In this document: positions 1-10,800 of the stretch, one piece after another
Layout: each line of letters starts with the position of its first letter
Position numbering within the stretch: the first letter of the stretch is position 1
Assembly (NCBI GenBank): GCA_036346275.1
Contig: CM070711.1
Coordinates: 50,469,435-50,533,434, forward strand
Reading direction: 5' to 3'
Origin: Otatea glauca
Lineage: Eukaryota > Streptophyta > Magnoliopsida > Poales > Poaceae
DNA length: 64,000 bases
Notes under the pieces: generated by a model
The model's database searches: none
Told to the model about the DNA's origin: nothing
Seen by the model: only the letters and a program-made list of their open reading frames with translations
Made by a program: the position numbers and the translations under genes

Positions 1-248
1 TCCAAGCCCTCCTGGCCTCCTCCCTCAAGGCGCCCTGCCCCACCTCCCCTCCCCAACCCACGAACTCACTACAAAAGGGGGAATGTTTAGAAACTACCCC
101 TAAAAATTCCCCAATTCGAGCGACCAACACCTCGATTCCTCCCTTCAAATCCTAGCATCCGGCCAGATCTGTACACCACTCCGAGCTCTCTTCATTTTGT
201 GCAACCCTCTGTTCGATTTCGATGAAGATTTGAGCGCTCCTCAGAGCA

Positions 249-443
249 ATGGATCCGCAGGCGAGGTACCCTCCCAGCATCGGCAATGGTCGCGGCGGGA
301 ACCCTAACTACTATGGTCGTGGCCCACCGCCGCCGCATCACCAGCTGCCCCTGCCGGCTCCATCCCCTCCAGGCGCCACCTTGAGCAAATCTGGCCCCCC
401 GACGCGGAGATGGTATGGATGGAGGTGCCTTCCCTTCGGCTGA
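249..443 (+). pseudogene. 5' coding scrap resembling a DDX6/Dhh1-type DEAD-box RNA helicase
   Basis: A 64-codon frame opens with MDPQARYPP followed by GNGRGGNPNYYGRGPPPP. As I recall it, this Gly/Asn/Tyr/Pro-rich start is typical of grass DEAD-box helicases of the RH6/RH8/RH12 (Dhh1/DDX6) group, which act in mRNA decapping and P-bodies. After about 30 residues the expected Gln/His-rich stretch is lost and the frame runs into unrelated sequence and a stop. No helicase motif (DEAD, SAT) occurs in the following kilobase, so only the N-terminal tail is present. It could be a captured or duplicated gene fragment, or the first exon of a rearranged gene. The family assignment rests on a short low-complexity match and is tentative. 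Confidence 0.4.
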
Positions 444-519
444 TCTGCGCCACCACGCTCCGACGAGGTAACTCAGGTAAGGCTCCACATCTTGGCTCTT
501 CCCGTCACCAAATAGGTCC

Positions 520-687
520 TGAGATTTAATCGGGTAATCGAAAAATTGAAAAAACCGAACTAAATTTTTTCGGTTATTTTGGTTCGGTTCTACTACTTTG
601 GTATGGGAAATTCGGTTTCTTGTTTCTAAAAACCGATTTATTTAATAAACCGAACCATATGAACTGAATTAATCGAATGCCCGTCCC
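520..687 (+). repeat. 3' part of a hAT-type MITE (same family as 25902-26431)
   Basis: This AT-rich stretch is built from CGGTT/AACCG words and ends in AATCGAATGCCCGTCCC. It parallels the right half of the complete element at 25902-26431, including shared TTTTGGTATG and GAAATTCGGTT blocks and the terminal GAATGCCCAC. The left terminus is missing, so it is a truncated copy with no visible target duplication. Confidence 0.6.
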
Positions 688-1237
688 AAAAAGTCGTCCC
701 TTGGTGCAGCCATTCAAGAGCTTGGCAGGCGATGGCGGCCATTGATTGCATCCTCTCGATCATCTTGTGCAGCCATGGAGGAGATCAATGCGATTTGGGT
801 TTTCCCCAAATAATCATACATAGTTAAATTTTTGCTTCTCTCAAAGAAAGATACTTTCTTCTACTTCGTAGCATAATACAACCAAATCCTCACAAATTTA
901 ACTCCTTGGACTGAAAAAAATGGACGGTCGCGTAAATCTCAAGTAATACGGTACCAAGCCGAGGAACGGCGTATGATCAATTTTGCCAGCTGTTAGCGAG
1001 CGCGAGTCCTTCCCTTTCCTCCCAAGTCCCACCTTCCTGTCTCTCTTCTCCTCTTCTCTTCTCTCTCTGCGCCAAGAGTTCCTCTCCACCTCGCCGCATT
1101 TGGGGCTCGGATCTGGCCAGCTCGATTCCGCTCCACTCGGTGGGATTAGCCCTGCCTTCGCAAAGAGAGAGGCCTATACCCTGCACGGCAGCAGGTGGTC
1201 CGTGGTCAGCTCCGATTCTGGTTCGGCGGCAGGCGCC
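688..1237. other. Intergenic stretch and 5' leader of the NECAP-like gene
   Basis: No coding region can be supported here. From about 1008 to 1078 the + strand is strongly pyrimidine-rich (runs of CTCTTCTCCTC type), as is common in transcribed 5' leaders of grass genes, and it leads into the start codon at 1238. The part before 900 is unremarkable. Confidence 0.4.
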
Positions 1238-4200
1238 ATGGCGAGCGGCAGCGAGCAGGCGCAGGCGGAGGCCGAGGCGCTGGAGCTCGTGCTGTTCCAG
1301 GTCGCCGAGTGCTACGTCTACCTGGTACGCCACTTGTTCCCCTTTCTTGATTCTTTTTAGCTTCTTTGGGTAATTTGGGAGTGTACCTGTGTTACTCGTG
1401 CCAGTGCTTGTTTTGGGAACAATCCGTCGAGCACTTGTTGCGCGTAGATGTGCTGATGCGGGGAAGTTTTTGCGCAGATACCTCCCAGGAAGACGGCTGC
1501 CTCCTACAGGTACTCTCTGTTGGTTCACCAAAGGATATGATAATGGACTTGGTAGAATTTGCATGAATAAGGCAAACAGGGTTAGGAGCTCTGGCTGTGC
1601 AAAGACTGTCCTGTTTCGGAAATTTTTATTGGCTCCATTTTCTCGGCTAGTTTGAATGCGAAGATCATCGATTATTTCTGTTCTGATTTTTTTAGACGAA
1701 TTGGTCTGTTCTGATTTATTACATGCTGGGATACATTTGTTGAACCATGGAAATGATATATGTTACACTGGCTGTAACGCCCAGGGCTGATGAGTGGAAT
1801 GTCAACAAATGGGCTTGGGAAGGGGCCCTTAAGATTGTCAGCAAGGGAGAAGAATGCATCATCAGATTGGAAGATAAGGACACAGGTGCAATTGTCGCAT
1901 TATTGCTGTTGGCCAGTGCCTGTATGGTTGGTAATATTGATTCATTGGATGCCATTTTCAGGGGAGCTGTACGCTGGTGCATTTCTCAGAGAAGGCGAAC
2001 CACATCCGGTGGAACCTGTAATTGATAGCAGCAGGTTGGTCCTTATTGTTGTCACAGGGCAGTCTAATCGTATGGTGAAACGTGTGCCTTTGTAGTTCTA
2101 TTCTGCATAAGGTACTACATAAAGACTGTAAGCGGAATCTGAAATGATTCTTGTTGCTTCAATATTGTGCTTGCAGATATTTTGTACTTCGCGTTGAAGA
2201 AAATATAGGTGATAAGCTGTTTTTCTCTTGAGTCCTAAGGTCCTTCTTGTGTAGTAACATTGTACTTACTGTTGAGTTTGTTATCATAGTATTTGATACT
2301 TAGTGTTGAGCTTGTGAGCATAGTTTTTGATATGTAATGTTGAGATGGTGAGCATAGTATTTGATGGTTCATATATAGAAGCATGACAATTCTTAATATG
2401 GACTGCAGATGAGCGTCAGCGTCATGCTTTTATAGGTTTAGGCTTCCGTGAAAGACCTCAAGCATATGACTTCCAAGCTGCTCACATGACCACATGAAGT
2501 ATCCTTGTTTTCATTACTTGAAATATGATATGTAGCCTGTAATTTGTAAAGTCACGTGAATGTTTTCCCATGCAATCACTTCTATGACAAGCGACGGACT
2601 ATATATGTGGAATTCCATTTGATTAAAGCAATATCATTAGACTAGTCTATATGATCAATATTTTCTATTTAGCACATTTGCATGGTAGATTATTGTTTTA
2701 AACCTTCAACTATTTTATTATTGAAGGGGTCTGTTAAATGAGCCCAATCAGATCCTCTAACCATACAATCAGATCTTTGGATGCACTTTCAGTTGGCAAG
2801 CAAGCTTTCTTATAATTTATATGAAATATCTCTGTATTTGGCCACAAGGAAGTCTTTTTTTATCGTAATCGTAGTTGTGTATGTTACTATGGTTTTGTAA
2901 TGACTTGTTTCATTTCCAGTATGATTAGTTGTTCTCTTACATTATCCAAGATATCTAAACAAGAAGAAGACTGCTGAAGAGATGGTGCAGCATTATGAGA
3001 AGACATCATCAGTGGATTACAGCCTGAAAGAAGGGGAAACTTTGGTTCTTCAGCTAAAAAATGTAAGTTTCCATCTGACTTATTTTGCTAGGAGAAAATG
3101 AACTAGAGCTTGGTGATGGGAAAATGTTTTTGAACGTCTTCGAAACTAGAATATAGAATATCTTATTACCTCAGTAGTAGTACCCTAGGTTGCTGAATCA
3201 CTGACACATGGCACCAGTACGTCATAATGTGGATATGTTGATACGTCATTATTTCCCCCCCAAAAGAAAAGTGTTGACATGGTGAGATGGATTTATGAAT
3301 ACAGATGGAAAAAATCGCATATTTTTTACAGCTGTCGGCATTGACACAGTACATTCTATATTAGTTTACAATATTTGGTTTCGCATGCCTGATATTCGAT
3401 GAGGTTGAACCAGGGTTAACCAAATCGGTATGGAAAAAATCAGACAAAATTCGAACATCGGAAATATCGAGTTGAAAATCGTCAAAAATCATAGAGTTTC
3501 AAAATCAAAATTTTGAAGAAAAAAAAATCAATAATCGACGAACTAGTTGAACTATTTTGGCGGTCAATTTTTTGAGCGATTTTCGGCCGTTTACGTCGGA
3601 CAAATTTTTCCGAATTTTTTAAATTTTTTTTGAATTGGATCGGTTTACCGAGCGGTTTTAGAAGCCGAACCGCGCCGATACGGCCAAAAATCGAGCGATT
3701 TTCGTCGATTTTGTGAACCCTAGGTTGAACGTTCTGTCCATTTCAAGCATTGCCTGTTCATATAGATCCATTATGGCTCATACCAAATAGTCAAATACAT
3801 TAAGATGAAAATGTTACTTGTGTCGATTATAACATGTCAATTGTATATATCATGTCAACCAGGTGTACCATTGCATTAGAGAGAGAATTCTTAAATCAAA
3901 ATATCGATCAACACTTGCACAACATGTGTCAACAATTTGTCAAGTACTTCTGTATCTATATGAACTTGCCGGTTTACTGTGTTCTTGTTCTGGTTGAGTT
4001 GGCCAGCCAGGAATAAACAGCTGGTTTATGGAATCCTGGTTAACCTAACCTATGTTTGATCTAGACAATTTTCTGTGTAAGATGTATAGCTATTCTGTAC
4101 TCGACCTGTACATCCATTCATGCATAGATTTCATTGAGTTTGAGTTATCTTGACCTGAAGCACAGTTTTGTGCTTTCTCAAGGTTTCTCTTGTGGCATTT

Positions 4201-4814
4201 GATATATACCCATCCATATTAAGAGATATACCAGTTTGAACTGCTCTTAGGTAGGAACTTGAGAAAAACTGTGCCTTACTGAACTACATTGTAGAATATT
4301 TTTGGTGCCGTTAAGACAAATTGTGTAAATAAAAGTGCTTGCTCATTTATTTTTACACATGCCTTAAATAAATAGCTTCTTGATTTCTCGCTTATTTTTC
4401 ATAGTCATAATATTCTTCTTTATGTTGCATCTCGATGTTTGAGTTTGCTTTTGTTTTATGCAGAAAGAAACTGGCACCAAGACAAAATCTGCATTTTTTG
4501 AGGAAGGCCTCAACAAGCTCTCATTCAATGAAAAGGCAAACACCAAGGAGGCCACAGTCTCACTCAAACTCCCCCCACCTCCACCCTCACCGGTCTCTCC
4601 TGCTGATTCTGGAGTTGTTGCTTCCCCTTTCAAAGCAGAATTTCCTTCCCAAGAACATCCACCAGCCGATACTGGAGTTGATGCTCCTCCTTTCAAAGCT
4701 GAATTTCCTTCTCGAGAACAACCGGCCACTGATGCCAAGCAACCAGCTGCAGCAGAGAAGGCCAATCAAGAAATCGTGGACGATGACTTTGGGGACTTCC
4801 AGGCTGCTGGATGA
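1238..4814 (+). CDS. NECAP-like endocytic adaptor (DUF1681/PHear domain), one-base frameshift in exon 6
   Basis: Exons read 1238-1324, 1478-1509, 1785-1885, 1962-2034, 2177-2208, 2409-2498, 2951-3062 and 4464-4814, all with GT-AG introns. The product begins MASGSEQAQAEAEALELVL and contains the family blocks VAECYVYL, IPPRKTAASYRADEW, HAFIGLGFRERPQAYDF and DYSLKEGETLVLQLK. These are the PHear domain of NECAP proteins, which bind clathrin adaptor partners in vesicle formation. The proline-rich tail carries a repeated unit (PFKAEFPSQE and PFKAEFPSRE) and ends DDDFGDFQAAG; FGDF fits the adaptin-ear motif pattern. In exon 6 the family predicts a Leu-His pair (such as CTA CAT) where the sequence reads CACAT. 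One base is missing after 2483, giving a TGA a few codons later; all other exon phases agree. It is either a sequence error or a recent null allele. The last intron hosts a hAT element. Confidence 0.85.
3411..3722. mobile_element. Non-autonomous hAT-type MITE in the last intron of the NECAP-like gene
   Basis: The element starts CAGGGTTAACC and ends GTGAACCCTA, with near-perfect terminal inverted repeats. It is flanked by the 8-bp direct repeat GGTTGAAC (3403-3410 and 3723-3730). An 8-bp target duplication with CAGGG-type ends is the hAT signature. The interior is rich in AACCG/CGGTT words and has no coding capacity. A second family member lies at 24925-25304. Confidence 0.8.
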
Positions 4815-6016
4815 ATCATGTATCTTGTACATACAGCATGTTTACTCGGATTGCTACTTTTTCTTTTCTTTTTCATCAGTAGTGACTTTTGTCGGCACTC
4901 GGGTTGCTGTACAGAGAGTGTCTTACGCCATACAAATACATGGATATACAATGTACCTTTTCTTTTGGAGGAGGGCTTGCGATTGGACGTGCGATGAGAA
5001 GTTCCTATTGAACGTGTCGGTGTAACATCTTTAAATAATATGTACAACAATTGTAATTGCCGCGTGCAACAAATCCATTGTAGCTGCAATATTTCTTTGC
5101 AATGTATGCAACAAATTCATTGTAGCTGCAATATCTTTGCAATGTATGCAACAAATCTAACCATAGCTACAAGAAAAGGAATTTAACCTTGCAACAAATT
5201 TGCATCACAATGTAACAACGATTGCTACCTATGCAACAAAATCCTACCCTGATCGCAACAAACTAGCAAATAAAGGATGCAGCAACATTGTAACAAACAA
5301 TCAAAACACATAGGCTACGAGACTATAACATTTTGATTGAACTTGTTCAACGAATCAATTGAATGCCTGTAACAAAAATCATACCCAGAGGAGGCACATG
5401 AATCCTACCAGAGGAGGAAGGCACGCGAGCACTGATGATGGCCGATCGAGCTCGTCGGATGAGACAGCCGGCTCAAAACCTTATCGCTGCATGCCCAAAT
5501 CCGGCGGGGCCGATGCCAGCACAGTGTCCCTCCATTCGTCGCCCGCTACCCTCCTTTGCATGAATCTGGCACCTTGGCTACCTCCAATCTGCACGGATCC
5601 GGTGCCGGTGGTGCCACCTTGACTCCTCTCAATCGAGAGAGAGAGAGATAGAGAGCAATCACATGTAGCAGCTAACGAGGAACGAAGTATTTCACAGGTG
5701 AGTGGAGGATTCAGAGCAAGAGAGAGAGAGAGAGTAAGTAGAGAGCAGTATGAGTTGTCGAGTAAATGTGGTGACACTAGTGTGTGGTGGAAAAAGTGAA
5801 AAGACAGATAAATAAGGGAGTATTGGGATAAATAGAGACTAGAGAGTACAGCAAGCGTCCGATGGTTCCCTCGTTTTGAACGTATGCTATCTAGCAATTT
5901 GTGTCCGAATCCGGCGAGAACTCGAAGCAATCTGACTCGAGCAAGGTCCGTATTTGGAGCAATGTAGTCTAGTGCATGCACCACCCAAACCAACCCTGCC
6001 TCAGCTATGCCGCGAG
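4815..6016. other. 3' flank of the NECAP-like gene and low-complexity intergenic DNA
   Basis: The first 200 bases are probably the 3' untranslated region. From 5026 the DNA is rich in GCAACAAA words. Between 5630 and 5760 there are GA-rich microsatellite runs. A frame on the minus strand across 5481-5993 is produced by these simple repeats and is not convincing. The segment 5359-5640 is GC-rich and looks transposon-derived, but I could not define its ends. Confidence 0.4.
5065..5160. repeat. Short tandem repeat, unit about 40 bp
   Basis: The word TGCAACAAATYCATTGTAGC recurs with a spacing of 42 and then 40 bases (starts at 5065, 5107 and 5147, the last copy partial). The units differ by small indels. 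No function is suggested. Confidence 0.6.
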
Positions 6017-6253
6017 ATGGAGGAGCCGCCGTCTGCCTACTCCGACGTCGGCGCCATCGACCAGAGTAACGAGGGAGAGGAAGAGAAGAAGCAGCTAACC
6101 TAGGCGCAGGTCTTCGTTGGCACGCTGTCGCTGCTGCTGGCCGGATTGATGGCGCTCATGCTGCGCAGCCACGGCGAGGCGCCGCTGTGGTTCGTGTCGG
6201 AGCTGTCCGCTGTGCTCTGCCTTCTGCTCTATCGCTGGGCCGGTGAAGTATAA
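6017..6253 (+). pseudogene. First half of a small membrane-protein gene, with in-frame stop
   Basis: The frame begins MEEPPSAYSDVGAIDQS and contains an acidic/lysine stretch. It reaches TAG at 6101-6103 (LT*AQ), then continues in the same frame through AQVFVGTLSLLLAGLMALML and FVSELSAVLCLLLYRWA, two plausible transmembrane helices. The last codons (GGT GAA GTA TAA) lie inside a short LTR-like repeat, so the native 3' end has been displaced. The coding match probably resumes at 7404. I do not recognise the family beyond a small grass membrane protein. The stop at 6101 is one base from CAG, so a Gln-to-stop change is the simplest reading. Confidence 0.5.
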
Positions 6254-7400
6254 GTAAATTGTTCGTCTTTCTCTATCTAGCTTAACTTGCTGATGTATGT
6301 AACTTTAATATGGTATTAAAATCAAGAGACATATGAGGAGAAGTGTTGAAGTATAAGAGTGCGTTTGGTTGCCTAAATGAGATTGGATGGGATATGGTCA
6401 TCCAGTCTGGATAGGATGGAGCCATCCAGGTGGCTGTTTGTTAAGTTGATAGGGATAAGCTAATTTTTTGCTTGGTTGGATGGATGAGAATGGATAGGAT
6501 GAGTTATTTTTTTTATTTGGTTGGATGGATGGGCGTTGTAATCAAGATTTTGAATTTCGGTTTGAATTTTTTTGGATAAAAGTTGACCAAAATTTGAATT
6601 TCCAGACAAAATTTGATCATAATTTGAATTTTCGGACAAAATGTGACCAGAATTTGAATTTTCAGACATATTTTGACTTTTGGACAAATTCGATCAAAAT
6701 TTGCATTTTCGGATAAATTTTGGATTTATAGACAAAATTTGACCGAAATTTTAATTTTCGGATAGAATTTGACTTTTGGACAAATTTGACCAAAATTTGA
6801 ATTTTCGGACAAAATTTGACTGAAATTTAAATTTTCAGACAAAATTTGACCGGGTAAACTTCGGCGAAATTTGAATTTGACCGAATATACCTCTTCATGC
6901 AACAAACTGGATGAGCTCGTTCGGCCTTTTTTTTTATAGGTTTATCCAGCATCTGAAGAGAATATTCCAAAAAAACTGGATAGCCATATCTCATCCATCC
7001 ACTCATCCAAACAAATGGATAACCTTAAATCCATGGATGGCTATATCCCATCCACCCTTAACCACCCAACCAAACGCCACCTAAGTGAATTGCTCGTCTC
7101 TCTATTAGCTTAAGTTTTCTGGTAAACTGACTGATACATGCAACTTAATATGATATCAGAGCCAAGAGATCTTGAGTTCAAGACTCGGTTGGCGTAAGCC
7201 TGAGCTTAACCTTTTGAGTCCTATGGCTAAGGGAGCCTACGCATGAGGAGTGTTGAAGTATAAATAAATTGCTCATCTTTCTCTATTAACTTAAGCTTTC
7301 GGCAAAAGCTTATTTCTATTATATATCTTAGGCCTGAGAAAACCTACACGTAAGTAAGAGTTGAAATATAAGTATAAATTGCCTAGCTTTTAGGTGAACT
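6244..7400 (+). repeat. TRIM-like cluster of short LTR-type repeats
   Basis: A roughly 60-80 bp unit starting TGTTGAAGTATAARTRAATTG and continuing CTCGTCTYTCTCTATTAGC occurs around 6244, 6346 (interrupted by the 6357-7081 element and resuming at 7082), 7250 and 7353, with decreasing quality. At 7153 the sequence TATCAGAGCCAAGAG follows a unit, resembling the initiator-methionine tRNA primer site used by many plant LTR elements. Short repeats, a primer-site-like sequence and no coding region fit a terminal-repeat retrotransposon in miniature, apparently in tandem or recombined copies. Confidence 0.5.
6357..7081. mobile_element. Tourist-like (PIF/Harbinger) element with internal minisatellite
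   Basis: The left end GAGTGCGTTTGGTTGCC mirrors the right end CAACCAAACGCCACC, and the subterminal GGATGGGATAT also pairs. The element is flanked by TAA on both sides (6354-6356, 7082-7084), the 3-bp duplication of PIF/Harbinger elements. The centre (about 6560-6870) consists of some nine degenerate copies of a roughly 33-bp unit containing AATTTGAATTTTCGGACAAA. No transposase is encoded. It split one unit of the surrounding short-LTR repeat. Confidence 0.75.
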
Positions 7401-7403
7401 GTC

Positions 7404-7634
7404 ATGCAGAATCTCACAGTGGGCGCCACCGTCCCGGTGGATGCGCTCGTCTTAGGCGCCAGCTTCCTGGCCGCCCTACTCGCCGTGACCGGGATGCTCG
7501 TCATGGGCGCCGACGTCGCTTGCCCGTCTGCCTTCTTAGGGTTCTGCCTCGCCGAGTACGTGTGCTACAAGCTGCCGGCCGAGCACAATAAGGCCTACGC
7601 TGCCATCGGCAGCGCAGCCTCTGCAAATCGCTAA
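7404..7634 (+). pseudogene. Second half of the small membrane-protein gene
   Basis: A GC-rich 76-codon frame begins MQNLTVGATVPVDALVLG and has two hydrophobic segments, ALVLGASFLAALLAVTGMLV and CPSAFLGFCLAEYVCYKL, before a polar end. Base composition and style match the frame at 6017-6253, and the two face each other across the short-LTR cluster at its exact limits. I infer one original gene of about 150 codons with four hydrophobic segments. The ATG at 7404 may be an internal methionine and not the native start. It could instead be an independent small gene. Confidence 0.5.
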
Positions 7635-7865
7635 AACAATGGCATTTGCTAGGACTAGGAGAACAAAACTGACCTTGAAAATTATAACAAATATTTCGTG
7701 TTGATTTTTTTCATGCGTTACTAGCGTTTGTCTTTATCAGAAGTACGGTTACTAGTATTGTTGACAAAAACCATTCAAGAATATCGTTGTCATCATCGAT
7801 GCCCTGAATCATTATGCGTCGAAATGATATTTACACTAGTCATAATCATGAAATCTAGTGATACA

Positions 7866-10800
7866 TCAGATATCGACAATCTCTTGGTCATCGGCTTCAT
7901 CTACCCAATCGACCTGAGAATAAGCCGCCGATTTCATCAAGTCAGTCAGGCCGGTAAGGTCTTCCAGATAGGTTGGTTCGTTGATAACCTGCATCACAAA
8001 ATCCAATCCTCTCCTCTGGTATTCAGACAATACCTGCGATATTTTGCACGAAATAGCATACCGAATGAACAAGACAACTATCAGCAAAGTCATGAAATTT
8101 TTTTTGTTTCAAATCATGCAACTACAACTGTTTGCTTACCGCGTTGGAACATGCGGTACAATTGCTTGAGGCATAGCCCAAGAGGGTTAATAAATTGTAC
8201 TGCGAGAGTGATCCTCGTATCTGGTGTGGCAATATACCAAGCAGATGATCATTGCTCGTGCCAGCAATCTCTCCTGGAGCATGTATCCTGCAAAAGTAGT
8301 AAACCCACTCTCAGTTATCCTTGTTTTCTCATCACTACAAGGCAAGTGTTGTTCCAGGTGTCCAGTTGCTTACCCATCTAGATGATGCATCATTCTTGTA
8401 AAAAGGTCTGCAGCGCAGCCAGATGCAATGGAGGCTAGTCCAGGTCGTGTGACTGTACATTGTTGATCCAGTGTTCGATTGGAGACTGACTGCATCGAAA
8501 GATCATAAGAAAATGATATGTAATGGTTAAAGGAGGTAACATGTTGAGCAAAGGAGAGTGTAGTTTTCAAAATTTTAGGCAACATTACATCAACAGGAGC
8601 AATAACATCATTGCAGAAATAACACCCCAGTCTCTGACGACCAGGAACATCTTCTGTGAACAGCTTCTCTGTGGCAGCAACCACATTAGAACCTTCACAA
8701 TTTGTGCCTGGACCAGCCCCATGCCGCATGACAAGGTAACTATCATATCCTAATGCTGCAGTAATGGCAATCTGCAGTGTAACAAGAAGCATTAGCATAT
8801 AACAATTCCAAAGGTGTACATCACACAAGAATGCGGATGTTTACCTTGTTTTCATTCGCACAGAGAAGTGTTGGAAGCCACCTACTTTCCCTTGTGTCAG
8901 TCAACAAGAAGACAGCATCATGAGAAGCTACTAACTCCTGGAGGCGCTTGCAATCTTCAAGCACACCAGCAGCTTCATTAGAAGACACAGGATGCCCTGG
9001 CATCGGTATTTCCATTTGAATTCCTTTTGCATCCTACAAGGCAGAAACTTAGAGATGAAAAGGTTGTAAAAAAAATGGAAGTACTATTTTGGGAGAGGGA
9101 GTGAAGACTCACCACTGACGGACACCTCTCTTCTAGATGCCTAAGTATTGCTGCCGCTTTTGGGGCGTCGCGGTCATCAGATGTGTAGAGTGATTGTCTA
9201 GCAAAATTTGACACGACAACACGACCACTGTCAACCACTGTCAGCTTCCGTACACCACAGTCCTAAAATATTGGATGCCACCATGATTAAAGAGATGTTT
9301 TGTGAGTATATGTTTGTAGTCAACATAAAAGTAGCATCAAACATAACACTAACCATAAGAATACGAGCAACATCACATCCAAGAGTTCCAGCACCTAAAA
9401 GTAGACATCGTACACTAGACATCTTCTCTAAATTTACAGGGAAGCTGGCCGGCATTTTAGAACAAGCGTCCGACTTTATCAAATTAGAAATGCCTGTAAA
9501 GTCTTTTAAATATGTTGGATAATTGATGGCCTGCATAATAAAATCCAGTCCTCTTCTTCTATATTCAGACAAAACCTGGAATGTTTAGCATGGAGAAACA
9601 TCAGAATCAATAAAATTCTGAGAATGTAGTGCCATGTGTGCTATAATTTACTTACAGCATTGGAACATGCAGTACAATTGCTTGAGGAATTGCCTAGCAC
9701 GGTAGATAGAACACACTTAGGGAATGACCCTCGCATCTGATGTGGCAACAGACCAAGCTGATGCTCAGTGTCCATACCAGCAATATCTCCTGGAGCATGT
9801 ATCCTGCAAGAGGAATGATATTATTCTTAAGGCACCATGTAGTTAGACTGATTAGTTTTTCCAGTTCTCCTATAATTAGCTCAATCAACTATTCTTCACT
9901 GATACCAATGCTACACAAACACAAGTTAGGCTTTGCAGTTATTTTTCAGGTATCTAGTAGCTCACCCATCTGGATGATGTAACATCCTAGCAAATAGCTC
10001 CACTGCTTTGCCAGATGCAACCGAAGTCAATCCAGGTAGTGTTGCTGTACATTGCTGATCCAGTGTTCCATTAGGGACTGACTGCAAAAGAATAAGATTA
10101 TGCAAAATGAAACTATGGAACCAGTGTCAAAATTATATGTATAAAATAAAAACAAAACGAGAACATTTCCACAAATTTAAGTCTTCATCTGGTATACATT
10201 GTCAAGGGGAGCAGTATCATTGCAGAAACAACAGCCCAATCTTTGACGACCAAGAGCATCTTCAGTGGACAAATTCTCTATCTGAGCAATCACATCATCC
10301 ATATCCCTGCTTCTAGTTCCCGGACCAGCACCATGTCGCATGACAAGGTAACTGTCATATCCTAATATTGCAGTGATAGCGATCTGCAGTGGAGACAACA
10401 ATTTTAGTTCCCCTGTGATGAAATTGGAAAGATGAGAAATAATACTTTTCAACTGAACTGCATGATCGGTCTATATTGATTCCCCGCTCAAGCCACAAGT
10501 ATTAAAAGTTCTTAACATTACTAGCTGAGAACTATTGCAAAGATCCTCAGGAACAGAATAATGTGTCTAAGATTTACCTTGTTTTCATTTGCACACAAAA
10601 GAGTTGGAAGCCATCTGCTCTCCCCTGTGTCAGTCAACAAGAAGACCACATCATTGGAAGCCACTAATGTTTGAAGACGCTTGCAATCATCAAGCACACT
10701 TGTGATTTTGCTGGGAGAAACAGGATGCCCAGGCATTGGTATTTCCATTTGGATGCCTTCAACCTCCTACATGACAGCAACTGTTATCAACAAGAGAAAT

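Noticed and set aside
3411..3721. Reading the intronic element as Mutator-type with a 9-bp duplication AGGTTGAAC.
   Set aside because: The ninth base is shared by chance; the sister copy at 24925-25304 has a perfect 8-bp duplication and CAGGG...CCCTG ends, which fits hAT better.
5481..5993. A 170-codon minus-strand frame rich in Ser and Leu.
   Set aside because: Much of it is the translation of GA microsatellite runs; there are no recognisable domains.
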